From: Flavobacterium hungaricum
Lineage (GTDB): Bacteria > Bacteroidota > Bacteroidia > Flavobacteriales > Flavobacteriaceae
DNA length: 64,000 nt
Assembly: GCF_015182285.1 (NCBI RefSeq)
Contig: NZ_PRDM01000002.1
Coordinates: 124,001-188,000 of the forward strand
Direction: 5' to 3'
The notes beneath the pieces were generated by a model. The model made no database searches and had not been told where the DNA came from. It saw only the letters and a list, made by a program, of their open reading frames with translations. Every line of letters starts with the position of its first letter. The first letter of the stretch is position 1. Positions 25,354 through 34,871 of the stretch are shown piece by piece. A program made the position numbers and the translations under genes.

Positions 25354-26181
25354 ATGAAATATGTATTAGCAAACAGTACCAAATTATTCTTGACGGCAGT
25401 ATTTACTCTTGTAAATTTCGTTGTATTTGCACAAGAAGAACCTGCAAAAGCCGGCTCAAGTGCTCAGGAATTAGCAGATAAATTAGCCAATCCGGTAGCG
25501 AGTTTAATAAGCGTACCGCTGCAAAATAATCTTAGTTATGGCATTGGACCTTTTAACGGATCAAAATATACTTTAAACATACAGCCTGTAATTCCATTTA
25601 AATTAAGTGATAATTTAAACTTAATTACGCGTTACATTTTACCAGTGGTTGATCAACAAGATATTACTGGTGAGAACACACACGAATTTGGTTTAAGCGA
25701 TGCAACCGTTACGGCCTTTTTTGCGCCTAAAACAAAAGGAATTATTTTCGGATTTGGGCCTGCATTTTTGGTTCCCACAGCCACAGAGAAATTCTTAGGA
25801 ACAGAAAAATTTGGTGTAGGTCCAAGCGTATTGGTAATGCACCAAGGCAAAGGACTTTCCGTTGGTTTTATAGCCAATCAAATTTGGTCTGTTGCAGGAA
25901 ATGAAGATCGGGCCGATTTTAATAGTTTTTATACACAAATCTTTCTTTCGCACAGTTACAAAAGCGGCGCAAGTTTAGGCGTTAATGCTGAAATTACTCA
26001 AAACTGGGAAGCCAATACAACCTTAATTTCCTTAAATCCATCAATTGGAGCCGTAACCAAATTAGGAGATCAGGTAGTGCAGTTTGCTGTTATGCCGTTA
26101 ATTCCGATTGTCGGGCATCATGAAATAAGACCCGATTGGGGATTAAGAGCCGTGGTGGCATTTGTATTTCCAGGTTCGTAA
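25354..26181 (+). CDS. Outer-membrane beta-barrel protein
   Basis: A 275-residue protein with a signal peptide (about 1-26, FVVFA-QEE) and alternating strands typical of a small barrel (SYGIGPFNGSKYTLNIQPV, GIIFGFGPAFLVPTATEKF, GLSVGFIANQIWSVAG). The segment ELADKLANPVASLISVPLQN is a landmark of transporter-like proteins often labelled neuromedin U or MetA-degradation type. It lies in the middle of the sulfatase cluster and may be the porin for its substrate. Function inferred. Confidence 0.7.
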   Translation: MKYVLANSTKLFLTAVFTLVNFVVFAQEEPAKAGSSAQELADKLANPVASLISVPLQNNLSYGIGPFNGSKYTLNIQPVIPFKLSDNLNLITRYILPVVDQQDITGENTHEFGLSDATVTAFFAPKTKGIIFGFGPAFLVPTATEKFLGTEKFGVGPSVLVMHQGKGLSVGFIANQIWSVAGNEDRADFNSFYTQIFLSHSYKSGASLGVNAEITQNWEANTTLISLNPSIGAVTKLGDQVVQFAVMPLIPIVGHHEIRPDWGLRAVVAFVFPGS

Positions 26182-26209
26182 GTTATTTCCAAATTTTAAA
26201 ATCAATTTC

Positions 26210-27556
26210 ATGAAAAAATCACTTCTTATAGTAGTGGTAATATTTCTGTTTATTAGTTGTAAAAAAGAAACATCAACTACAGATGCTGCCACTTCCAATA
26301 CTGAAAATAATGCAACCCCAACAGATCAGGATATTGTGGATGCCTATATTTATTTGTATGCAAGATATTTGGTAATCCAGCAGGAAAATCATGATATCAA
26401 TGTAGAAAAAGTAGGCTATAACAAAATCAAATACAATCCGCTGGGATCAGCACAATTTGTAAATCCAAATTTAGACGTGGCTTACCTTGAAGCCTGGATT
26501 GCCGTTGATGCTGCTCATGCTGTTATTTTGAATGTTCCTAAAATTGAAGGACGTTATTATACTGCACAATTATTAGACGGTTGGGGAGAAGTAATCGTGA
26601 ATATCAACGAACGTAATTTTCCTAAAACACCTTACGGAAAATTTGCTTTGGTATTAAAAGGATCAAATCCTACAATTCCTGCGGGCGCAGTAAAAATCGA
26701 ATTACCATCAGAAAAAGTAAAAATGCTGGCTCGTGTAGAATTAAAAGGAACTTCGGCTGTTGCCAAAAAACTTCAGGAACAATTTACTTTTAATGTACCG
26801 GACGGAATTAAAATTGCAGCTCCAATTGCCATTCCTGAATTTACTCCGAAAGCACCAATTGGTGGTGAAATATTTGACAAAGTCGAAGATGTATTGAATT
26901 CTTATCCGGATGCAATGCCTAAAGCAAAAGAATATCAGGAAAAAGCAAAAGCAATTAGCGAATATGCTAAAACAAATGATAAGGCAAAAGCTCACATTGA
27001 TGAAGTAGTTAAAACCAAAGCAATTCCGGCATTCTTAGCCGGAGCGAAAGGTTTTGGAACTCAAAAAGGCGGATGGTCAGTATCGTATGCGGCAGGAAAT
27101 TTTGGTGATGATATATTGGCCCGGGACATTATCAATTACGGAGGTTTGTGGGCAAACAGAGTAGAAGAAGCCATTTATTTTGTTGGACTAACAGACAGTA
27201 ATAAACAATTATTGAATGGAGATAAAGTTTATGAAATCAAGTTTCCTAAAGAGGCACTTCCGGATTCTGTAGTCAATGCATTTTGGTCTGTGACCTTATA
27301 TAGCGTTCCGGATTACAGAGTAGTCGACAATAAATTAAAAAGATATAATCTTAATAATGTTTCGGGTTTAAAGAAAAACCCTGACGGATCATTGAGCATT
27401 TGGCTGGCTTCTTCGTTGCCTAAAGAGGCAATAGAAAGTAATTGGCTGCCAACTCCTGCAGGAAAAGGTTTTGCGTTAACCTTCAGGATGTATGTTTCTA
27501 AAAAACCAGTTCTTGACGGACAATGGTTTCCGGCTCCAATTGAAGAAAAGAAATAA
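26210..27556 (+). CDS. DUF1254/DUF1214 lipoprotein (first)
   Basis: A 448-residue exported lipoprotein (LFISC, Cys17). The N-terminal half carries a DUF1254 pattern (DIVDAYIYLYARYLVIQQEN; LDVAYLEAWIAVD) and the C-terminal half DUF1214 (VVNAFWSVTLYSVPDYRVVD; SNWLPTPAGKGFALTFRMY). These two domains normally occur together; their biochemical function is not established. It is followed after 29 bases by a second, diverged member. The start MKKSLLIVVV was chosen for the signal peptide. Confidence 0.85.
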   Translation: MKKSLLIVVVIFLFISCKKETSTTDAATSNTENNATPTDQDIVDAYIYLYARYLVIQQENHDINVEKVGYNKIKYNPLGSAQFVNPNLDVAYLEAWIAVDAAHAVILNVPKIEGRYYTAQLLDGWGEVIVNINERNFPKTPYGKFALVLKGSNPTIPAGAVKIELPSEKVKMLARVELKGTSAVAKKLQEQFTFNVPDGIKIAAPIAIPEFTPKAPIGGEIFDKVEDVLNSYPDAMPKAKEYQEKAKAISEYAKTNDKAKAHIDEVVKTKAIPAFLAGAKGFGTQKGGWSVSYAAGNFGDDILARDIINYGGLWANRVEEAIYFVGLTDSNKQLLNGDKVYEIKFPKEALPDSVVNAFWSVTLYSVPDYRVVDNKLKRYNLNNVSGLKKNPDGSLSIWLASSLPKEAIESNWLPTPAGKGFALTFRMYVSKKPVLDGQWFPAPIEEKK

Positions 27557-27585
27557 TTACCATACCAACTTCAAAAACAAATCTC

Positions 27586-29076
27586 ATGAAAAATAAATGC
27601 CTTGTAATTTTAGCAGTTTCTTCGTTGATTTTAAGTGTCGGATGCGAAAAAAAGACCACCATAAATGAAACCTTACCTTCAGACAGCACAACAGTTGTAG
27701 CTTCTGAATTTGGAACTTCAATTAAAATGGATGGCGAACTGCCTTCAAAAGAATCGATTCCGGCATTATTTGACGAAATGGATTTCCAGCAGGCAACGCA
27801 ATGTTATTTATGGGGATTGCCAATTGTGGCTTTCGCCGAATGGCAGCAAATTCATTACAAAACATTTAATGCAACCAGTAATGATCTTGTTTTTTATAAT
27901 ACATATAATGATCGTTTAGGAATTCTGACCGGAAATGCTACAACGCCTTATATCATGTCTTTTATTGATCTTGCTGCAAACGGACCAACTGTTATTGAAA
28001 TGCCTGCCGGACATACTGCCGGGGGATTGGGCGATTTCTGGCAGCGTGAGCAGGCAGTTATTGGAGAAATGGGACCCGATAAAGGAAAAGGAGGAAAATA
28101 TATTTTGGTTCCGCCAACAATGAAAGATTTTAAACCAGCAGGATATTTTATAGTTCCGTGTACAACCGTAAATATGTTTTTCGGATTCAGGGCTTTAGAT
28201 CCAGACCCAAAAGCAACGGAAATTTTAGTAAAACAAGTAAAAATTTATCCGTACGATAAACGAGCGAACCCAACACCAACAAAAGTCGTTAGTCCGCCAG
28301 CAGGAAAAAAATGGTACGGAATTCAGCCAACAGGAATTGCCTATTGGGAACGTCTTCATGCTATTTTACAAAATGAACCAGTAGAAGAGCGTGATCGTTT
28401 TTTTATGGCATGGCTTAGAAATCTGGGTATCGAAAAAGGAAAACCTTTTGCTCCGGACGAACGCCAGAAGAAAATTTTAATTTCCGCTGCTGCAAAAGGA
28501 CAGCAAATGGCCATGGCAAATTCTTTCAACAAACGTTTTGCAGATGTAAAACACTGGCCGGATAAAAAATGGGATTATGTCATGATTATCAAAGATCCGT
28601 CGCAACATGCTGATAACTACGATGAATTCTTCGAAAGAACTTCTTATTTCTACGAAGCCGTTACATACTCAAAAGCCATGATTACCAAAATACCAAATGT
28701 AGGTCAGGCGTACTTAGGATCTTACTATGACAGCGAAGGAAACTGGCTGGACGGCGGTAAAAATTATACGTTGAATGTTCCTGCAAATCCTCCGGCAGTA
28801 AACTTCTGGTCGATTACGATTTATGATACAGCAACACGTTGTCTGATCGATAATCCGCAGAAAAATGCTGATTTATCTTCCCGTAAGGATCTTATAAAAA
28901 ATGCGGATGGTTCTGTCGATTTGTATTTTGGACCAAAAGCTCCAGCAGGAAAAGAGAAAAACTGGGTGCAGACTTTACCGGGAAAACACTGGTTTACGTA
29001 CATGCGTTTTTACGGACCAACTGCAGCTTACTTTGACAAGAGTTGGAAAATGGATGATATCAAGGAAGTGAAATAA
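27586..29076 (+). CDS. DUF1254/DUF1214 lipoprotein (second)
   Basis: A 496-residue exported lipoprotein (LSVGC, Cys20). DUF1254 features: QQATQCYLWGLPIVAFAEWQ and VFYNTYNDRLGILTGNATTP; DUF1214 features: VNFWSITIYDTATRCLIDNP and WVQTLPGKHWFTYMRFYGP. It is clearly related to the preceding gene yet differs along its length, so it is an old paralogue rather than a recent duplication. It ends 10 bases before the DUF2252 gene. Confidence 0.87.
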   Translation: MKNKCLVILAVSSLILSVGCEKKTTINETLPSDSTTVVASEFGTSIKMDGELPSKESIPALFDEMDFQQATQCYLWGLPIVAFAEWQQIHYKTFNATSNDLVFYNTYNDRLGILTGNATTPYIMSFIDLAANGPTVIEMPAGHTAGGLGDFWQREQAVIGEMGPDKGKGGKYILVPPTMKDFKPAGYFIVPCTTVNMFFGFRALDPDPKATEILVKQVKIYPYDKRANPTPTKVVSPPAGKKWYGIQPTGIAYWERLHAILQNEPVEERDRFFMAWLRNLGIEKGKPFAPDERQKKILISAAAKGQQMAMANSFNKRFADVKHWPDKKWDYVMIIKDPSQHADNYDEFFERTSYFYEAVTYSKAMITKIPNVGQAYLGSYYDSEGNWLDGGKNYTLNVPANPPAVNFWSITIYDTATRCLIDNPQKNADLSSRKDLIKNADGSVDLYFGPKAPAGKEKNWVQTLPGKHWFTYMRFYGPTAAYFDKSWKMDDIKEVK

Positions 29077-29086
29077 TATTTGTTTG

Positions 29087-30487
29087 ATGGCTAAAGAATT
29101 CGAAAATAGCAGCGACACTTCATTTGATCCCGTTTCTTCAAAAGCAGAACGCTTTATAAAAGGAACGGAGATTAGAAAAGTAACGCCGCGTTCTGCTCAT
29201 CAGGAATGGTCACCATCAGAAAACCGGATAGATCCGGTTCGTATTTTGATCGAAAGCAGTGCAGGGAGAATAGAAACTTTATTGCCAATACGATATGCAA
29301 GAATGATGGAATCGCCTTTTGCCTTTTTTAGAGGCGCAGCCGCCATTATGGCCGCCGATTTGGCAGAAACACCAGATTCGGGCATTCATTTACAGCTTTG
29401 CGGTGATTGTCATTTAATGAATTTTGGAGGTTTTGCAACACCAGAACGCAAGCTGGTTTTTGATATCAATGATTTTGACGAAACTTATCCTGGGCCTTGG
29501 GAATGGGATTTGAAAAGGCTCGCTGCAAGTTTTGCCATTGCAGGAAGATGGAGAAAATTTTCGGATAAGAATTGTAAAGAATTTGCCTGGCACGCTGCAG
29601 ATAGTTATAAAAGACATATGTCCGATTACAGCCAGTTATCGGCATTGCAGATCTGGTATGCCGATATTGATCTGGCAGCGTTGATTGAAATGGGAGAAGA
29701 CGAAGAAATTAAAAAATTTCATCAGAAAAGAATAAAAAAAGCATCTGAACATACCGCTCACGAAAAAGAGTTTGCCAAGATGACGTATCAAGAAGGACCG
29801 CGTGCGAGAATAAAAGAGGATCCGCCATTGATCTATCATCCAACACTAAGAGAAGAAAAAATGGTTTTGAAAGCAGCAGAAAAAGCCCATAGGCAGTATA
29901 TGGAATCCCTGCCAGATGATAAAAAAGTACTCTTGAGCCGATACAAACTTCATGATGTTGCGATCAAGGTGGTGGGCGTAGGAAGTGTAGGAACAATGTG
30001 CGGTATTAGTCTGTTGATGTCGGCAACCGGCGAACCTATTTTTCTGCAGTTTAAAGAAGCACGAAAAAGTGTTTTAGAAGCTCATTTGAAGAATAAATCA
30101 AAATATTTCCATCAGGGAGAACGAATTGTAATTGGTCAAAAATTAATGCAGTCGGCCTCGGATATGTTTTTAGGATGGGCGAATGACGACGATAATCGGT
30201 TTTTTTACATCAGACAGCTGCGGGACGTAAAAGTAAAACCTGTTCTTGAGATCATGAAAGCTGAAAACATGATTGATTATGCAAAAGCCTGCGGATGGGC
30301 GCTGGCAAGAGCTCATGCGCGCTCAGGAGATCCGTCGTTACTGTCGGGCTATATCGGAAAAGGAAATGAATTAGCAAATGCTATTGCCAAGTTTTCAATA
30401 CTGTATGCCGATCAAAATGAAGCCGATTATAATCAAATGCTGGAAGCCATTAAAGAAGGTAGACTTCCTATTGCTCCTGAAATGTGA
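29087..30487 (+). CDS. DUF2252 family protein
   Basis: A 466-residue cytoplasmic protein with a kinase-like fold typical of DUF2252. Landmarks: PFAFFRGAAAIMAADLA, QLCGDCHLMNFGGFATPE and FDINDFDETYPGPWEWDLKR, which look like a kinase-like catalytic loop and metal site, plus ACGWALARAHARSGDP near the end. Substrate unknown. The ATG at 29087 is used; the preceding TTG at 29084 gives only one extra residue. It is the only clearly cytoplasmic enzyme in the cluster. The gap 30488-30765 holds no gene. Confidence 0.88.
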   Translation: MAKEFENSSDTSFDPVSSKAERFIKGTEIRKVTPRSAHQEWSPSENRIDPVRILIESSAGRIETLLPIRYARMMESPFAFFRGAAAIMAADLAETPDSGIHLQLCGDCHLMNFGGFATPERKLVFDINDFDETYPGPWEWDLKRLAASFAIAGRWRKFSDKNCKEFAWHAADSYKRHMSDYSQLSALQIWYADIDLAALIEMGEDEEIKKFHQKRIKKASEHTAHEKEFAKMTYQEGPRARIKEDPPLIYHPTLREEKMVLKAAEKAHRQYMESLPDDKKVLLSRYKLHDVAIKVVGVGSVGTMCGISLLMSATGEPIFLQFKEARKSVLEAHLKNKSKYFHQGERIVIGQKLMQSASDMFLGWANDDDNRFFYIRQLRDVKVKPVLEIMKAENMIDYAKACGWALARAHARSGDPSLLSGYIGKGNELANAIAKFSILYADQNEADYNQMLEAIKEGRLPIAPEM

Positions 30488-30765
30488 TTTCATTAATAGA
30501 TAATTCTAAAAGGTAAATAAGGGTTAGAAAAAAGGCCAAAGTTACATTAGGCTGCATTGTTTTTATTTTAAGTAAGAATTTTACGTATAGTGTTGTGTTA
30601 ATTAAATAAAATAAATTATCTTTATTATATCCTAAGCATTTGTTATACAGATATTTGCAAAATGTTAACAAGCTGTTATACGCCTTTACTCCTTCCTACA
30701 AGATTTTTACGTTTTTAATACATTCGAGTTTAAACCGATTTAATCATTAATTTAAATATAACAAC

Positions 30766-31344
30766 ATGAATATTAAAAGAACAAATCTTCGCATCTTTTC
30801 AATGTTAGTATTAACATTGGTTTACAGCTGTTCTCCAACTGTAAAAGTAACTACCGATTATGATCACGGCGCCAATTTCAGCGAATATAAAACTTTTGCT
30901 GTTTATGATTTAAGAGCGCAGGAAGGTCAAGTAAATCAATTAAATGCTGATCGGGTGACCAAGGCAATTCGAAACGAAATGCTTGCAAAAGGCTTTACAG
31001 AATCTGCTAATCCAGATCTCAAAGTAAATGCCGTTTCTATTTTAAAAAACAAAACCTCTTTAAGCGCTAATACCGATTTTTATGGTTACGGCGGGATGTA
31101 TCGTCCTTACGGATATTGGGGCGGCGGCGGCATGATGGGCGGTGCCAATACTACATTTAATACATACGATTATGTAGACGGCTCTCTGGTTATTGATATC
31201 GTTTCGACCAAAACTCAAAAATTGGTTTGGCAGGGTATAGGAAATGCAGAAATAGACAGCAAACCAGATAATCCAGAGGAATTTATCAATTCTTCTATCA
31301 AAAAAATATTGGAAGGATTTCCTCCAGGTTTAGTCAAAAAATAA
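30766..31344 (+). CDS. DUF4136 lipoprotein
   Basis: A 192-residue lipoprotein (LTLVYSC, Cys22). The DUF4136 pattern is seen in KVTTDYDHGANFSEYKTFAV at the N-terminus and VDGSLVIDIVSTKTQKLVW with KILEGFPP near the end. A glycine/tyrosine-rich loop (YGYGGMYRPYGYWGGGGMMG) lies in the middle. Function unknown; probably an outer-membrane-associated protein of the cluster. Confidence 0.85.
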   Translation: MNIKRTNLRIFSMLVLTLVYSCSPTVKVTTDYDHGANFSEYKTFAVYDLRAQEGQVNQLNADRVTKAIRNEMLAKGFTESANPDLKVNAVSILKNKTSLSANTDFYGYGGMYRPYGYWGGGGMMGGANTTFNTYDYVDGSLVIDIVSTKTQKLVWQGIGNAEIDSKPDNPEEFINSSIKKILEGFPPGLVKK

Positions 31345-31368
31345 CATTTTGTTATTATAAATAAAGAC

Positions 31369-31396
31369 GTACCTGTTTTCGGGCAGGTACTCTCTT
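31369..31396 (+). terminator. Hairpin after the DUF4136 gene
   Basis: GTACCTG / CAGGTAC stem around 8 bases, followed by a pyrimidine-rich tract. Weaker than the other terminators listed. Confidence 0.55.
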
Positions 31397-31400
31397 CCAT

Positions 31401-31426
31401 AAAATGAAAGTCCCCCGTTTCATTTT
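31401..31426. promoter_or_regulatory. Inverted repeat upstream of the AraC-type regulator (site 4)
   Basis: AAAATGAAA / TTTCATTTT, 9-bp arms separated by 8 bases, 37 bases before the regulator start. The arms match the palindrome upstream of the sulfatase gene, so it is a candidate operator for the same regulator. Confidence 0.5.
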
Positions 31427-31463
31427 CTCTTGTAAGCAAATCCAAACAAATCAATCTTAAAAA

Positions 31464-32639
31464 ATGATCGATATCCTACTCTCGCTTTTCTTTTTTATAG
31501 CCACAATTGCGGGTCTTGCTACTTCTTTTATGGTTCTTTTTTCTAAAAAATACTATTCTAAGAGTTTCTTTTTGGGGATGTTTTTATTGAGCCTTGCTGT
31601 AGTAAGCATCTATAATTTTTACTTATCGGCTACTATTTTTAAAGATTTTCCAGATCTTTTTACAATTACAAAATCGTTTATCTTTTTAGCAGCTCCCTGC
31701 TCTTTTCTTTATGTGAGAAATATTTTGGCACCGAGCAGAAAATTTAGAAAATACGACTGGCTGCACTTTGTTCCTTTTACTATTTACTTTGTTCTGACAT
31801 TGTTTGTATATATCGGGAGTTTTGTCAATTTGCCAATTGTAGATTATGTAGGTTCTAAAATCAAAAATCCATTTTCTATTTTAACGCTGACGATCTGGCT
31901 GTTTTATGTATTTTTTCAAACCATGTTGATTTTAAACTATGATCTGAAAAAATTCAAAGGAAACCAATTTCACCGCCTTAAAGTAATCAACTGGATAAGA
32001 GTTTACAATCTAATGATCTTGTTCTTGTTTTCGGCTCTTTTTGTGCACCACTTTCTGCTCAGAAAAATAGACGTCGTAGATCTTTCGTGCTACTTTTTAA
32101 TTTCATCAGTTTTATTTTTTACTGTCGGATGGCTGTATTTCAAACCGCAGATTTTTCATGACGAAGAAGAAACATTTGAATTTGTAAGTGATGCAACACT
32201 ATTAGTTAAAACAAAAGAAGTTAAAAACATAATTCCTGTTGTACACGAACTAACAGTAGAAAAAAAGGAAGACTATCTCATCAAGCTGGATTATGTTTTT
32301 AATTCTAAGAAACTCTTCCTTAAAAAAGATTTTGTCATTCGAGATCTTTCAGACGAAACCGGAATATCGGTGCATCATCTTTCTAATTTGATCAATTCAG
32401 AATTTGGACTGCACTTTCAGGATTATGTCAACTTAAAGAGAATAGAATACTTTAAAGACAAAATAAACGATCCCGAATGGAAAGATTTATCGCTAGAAGG
32501 AATGGCGTGGGGTTCTGGTTTTAAATCTCGTACAACCTGTTTTAGAGCCTTTATCAAACACACTGGGAAATCGCCTTCAGAATATTTTAAAACCATCAGG
32601 ATAAATCCAGATCATACCGGCGCCTATTATTTTAAATAA
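31464..32639 (+). CDS. Membrane-anchored AraC-family regulator
   Basis: A 391-residue protein with six or seven predicted membrane helices in the first 225 residues and a C-terminal AraC-type double helix-turn-helix (about 285-380: FVIRDLSDETGISVHHLSNL, LSLEGMAWGSGFKSRTTCFR, FIKHTGKSPSEYFK). This membrane-sensor design is common in Flavobacteriia. It lies within the accessory cluster and probably controls it; the ligand is unknown. An inverted repeat lies just upstream of its start. Confidence 0.88.
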   Translation: MIDILLSLFFFIATIAGLATSFMVLFSKKYYSKSFFLGMFLLSLAVVSIYNFYLSATIFKDFPDLFTITKSFIFLAAPCSFLYVRNILAPSRKFRKYDWLHFVPFTIYFVLTLFVYIGSFVNLPIVDYVGSKIKNPFSILTLTIWLFYVFFQTMLILNYDLKKFKGNQFHRLKVINWIRVYNLMILFLFSALFVHHFLLRKIDVVDLSCYFLISSVLFFTVGWLYFKPQIFHDEEETFEFVSDATLLVKTKEVKNIIPVVHELTVEKKEDYLIKLDYVFNSKKLFLKKDFVIRDLSDETGISVHHLSNLINSEFGLHFQDYVNLKRIEYFKDKINDPEWKDLSLEGMAWGSGFKSRTTCFRAFIKHTGKSPSEYFKTIRINPDHTGAYYFK

Positions 32640-32681
32640 ACAAGCGATTGTAAAGTCTTATTAATTTTAAAACATTACAGC

Positions 32682-33653
32682 ATGAAAACAAAATTTAATA
32701 AAGCAGGAAAAATAGTAAAGTCAATTGCTATAACACTCTTATTTCTGATTTCTTTTTATGGTAATGCACAGCTAAAGGGCGGTCACATCTTGGGCGCTAT
32801 GGGACTGCAGTCTGGTACACAGGCTCCAGAAAATACTTTAAGTCTTTATGTTCCGGGATATATTTATACAGCATCGACACTTCGAAATCCTGATGGAGAC
32901 AAAATAGGAAATCCAGATCTGACCATGTTTATTACTGGAGTCGGAGCCAATTTTGTGAGCAATTTCAAAATTTTAGGAGCCAATTACGGAGCCACAATTT
33001 TGCTGGCAGGAGCATCCAATACCATTCAGGGAAGTTTCGTTGACTCCAAAAGTAGTTTTGCATTTACAGATATGTATCTGCAGCCGCTTCAATTAGGCTG
33101 GCACCAGAAAAGAGCCGATTTTGTATTTAGTTATCAATTGTATCTGCCAACAGGAAAATTCGAATTTGGCGGCAGTAACAACAGCGGTTTAGGAATGCTG
33201 ATGAATGAGTTTTCTGCGGGAACCACTTTGTATTTTAATGATAAAAAAACATTGCATTTTGCAGCATTAGCGTCCTACGAAATCAACGGAAAGAAAAAAG
33301 ATACCGACATTAAAACCGGAGATATTTTAAGCGTTGAAGGCGGTTTCGGAAAAACATTTTATTGTATGAATGCCGAAAAAACTGCCCCAAAAGGTATCCT
33401 GAACGCGGGATTAATTTATTACCTGCAATATAAGGTTTCAGACGATAAAATTCCAATAGGAACTTTTGTTCTCGAACCCGACAAAGATCATGTTGCTGCT
33501 ATAGGAGCAGAGATCAATTACCTCCATATCAGCAGTACGACTTCGGCAGGCTTTAGATGGCTTGGAGAAATTGATGCATGCAATAGATTTCAGGGAAACA
33601 CTTTTTTCATTACGCTGGCACACATTTTCAGCCTTAAGAAAAAAACAGAATAA
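32682..33653 (+). CDS. Outer-membrane beta-barrel protein (MetA-degradation-like)
   Basis: A 323-residue protein with a signal peptide (about 1-29, GNAQ) and a strand-rich sequence with frequent aromatic-ended segments (LSLYVPGYIYTAS, GWHQKRADFVFSYQLYLPTG, NEFSAGTTLYFND). LYLPTGKF and the following GLGMLMNEFS resemble PF13557-type barrel proteins. It follows the AraC-type regulator by 42 bases. Role as an outer-membrane channel is inferred. Confidence 0.72.
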   Translation: MKTKFNKAGKIVKSIAITLLFLISFYGNAQLKGGHILGAMGLQSGTQAPENTLSLYVPGYIYTASTLRNPDGDKIGNPDLTMFITGVGANFVSNFKILGANYGATILLAGASNTIQGSFVDSKSSFAFTDMYLQPLQLGWHQKRADFVFSYQLYLPTGKFEFGGSNNSGLGMLMNEFSAGTTLYFNDKKTLHFAALASYEINGKKKDTDIKTGDILSVEGGFGKTFYCMNAEKTAPKGILNAGLIYYLQYKVSDDKIPIGTFVLEPDKDHVAAIGAEINYLHISSTTSAGFRWLGEIDACNRFQGNTFFITLAHIFSLKKKTE

Positions 33654-33707
33654 GATTTTGAGATTATTGTGACGATAAATTTTAATACAAACGATTAAGA
33701 TCTTTAT

Positions 33708-34871
33708 ATGAAAAACGTAAAACCATCACCAATAATCGTCCTCTTCTGCTTTTGGCTCTTCTTGTCGTTTACTACCGCAAACGCACAAAAAAAGTATCAT
33801 ATAAGCGTCAAAGACTCTCTAGACGGCGCATTTGATTTAAGCGATTATCTCATTTATGCCCACGGATTTATTGTTGTTCCCACCATTATTACAGAGCCGG
33901 CACTTGGCGGATTTGGAGGGGCAATCGTCCCGATTTTCTTAAAAAAACACGCACCAGTAATAGATGAAAACGGCAAAAAGCGCTTTATAAACCCAGATAT
34001 AACAGGCGCACTCGGAATGTATACCGAAAACAAAAGCTGGATGACAGGAGCTTTTCGTTCGGCAACACTTATAAAACCCAGAATTCTATATCGTGTAATG
34101 GCGGGCTACGGCGATGTCAATTTATCGTTTTACGCCAACAACAGACCGAATCTGGCCGATGAAGAATTTAAACTCAATTTTAGATCTACTATTTTCTATA
34201 CCCAATGGCTCAAACAATTCAATAACGCAAAGTGGAGCGCGGGAGTGCAGTATCTGTTCTTAAATTCTAAAATAAACCTGCCCGATTTTAATCTGCCGCC
34301 TCCTTTTGTAGATCCTAAAGATATTAAGAGCACCGTAAGCCAGTTTGGAGGAGCACTTCAGTTTGATAACCGGGACAATATTTTTACACCCGATCGAGGA
34401 ATCAGGATTCAGTCTGACTTTTTTTGGTCTGATAAAGTATTAGGAAGTGATTATAGTGCCTGGCGGATCAATTTGTCGGCGATTGGTTATTATCCTATAA
34501 GCAAAAAATTAATTGGAGGATTAAGAATCGAAGGAGAACAAGCATTAGGAAGTCCGCCTTTTTATCTAAAACCAGGAATTAATTTAAGAGGAATTCCAGC
34601 CGCAAGATATATGGGAAATACCAGTATTGTAACCGAAGGCGAATTGCGCTGGGATTTTTACAGACGCTGGAGTATTATGGGATATGGCGGTTTGGCAAGC
34701 GCTTTTAACGATTGGGATCAGGCATTTGCAAAACCAGTTGTTTACAGCTACGGAACAGGTTTTAGATATCTGCTGGCGCGAAAATTCAAACTCAGAATGG
34801 GCGTAGACGTTGCAAGAGGTCCAGAAGACTGGGCGTATTATATCGTATTTGGCAGTAACTGGCTTAGATGA
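33708..34871 (+). CDS. BamA/TamA-like outer-membrane surface antigen
   Basis: A 387-residue protein with a signal peptide (about 1-26) and a C-terminal D15-type barrel without POTRA repeats. Landmarks: GGALQFDNRDNIFTPDRGIR, GINLRGIPAARYMGN and the terminal strand with VFGSNWLR. It probably forms a stand-alone outer-membrane barrel rather than an assembly factor. Last gene of the accessory cluster, ending at a strong terminator. Confidence 0.8.
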   Translation: MKNVKPSPIIVLFCFWLFLSFTTANAQKKYHISVKDSLDGAFDLSDYLIYAHGFIVVPTIITEPALGGFGGAIVPIFLKKHAPVIDENGKKRFINPDITGALGMYTENKSWMTGAFRSATLIKPRILYRVMAGYGDVNLSFYANNRPNLADEEFKLNFRSTIFYTQWLKQFNNAKWSAGVQYLFLNSKINLPDFNLPPPFVDPKDIKSTVSQFGGALQFDNRDNIFTPDRGIRIQSDFFWSDKVLGSDYSAWRINLSAIGYYPISKKLIGGLRIEGEQALGSPPFYLKPGINLRGIPAARYMGNTSIVTEGELRWDFYRRWSIMGYGGLASAFNDWDQAFAKPVVYSYGTGFRYLLARKFKLRMGVDVARGPEDWAYYIVFGSNWLR

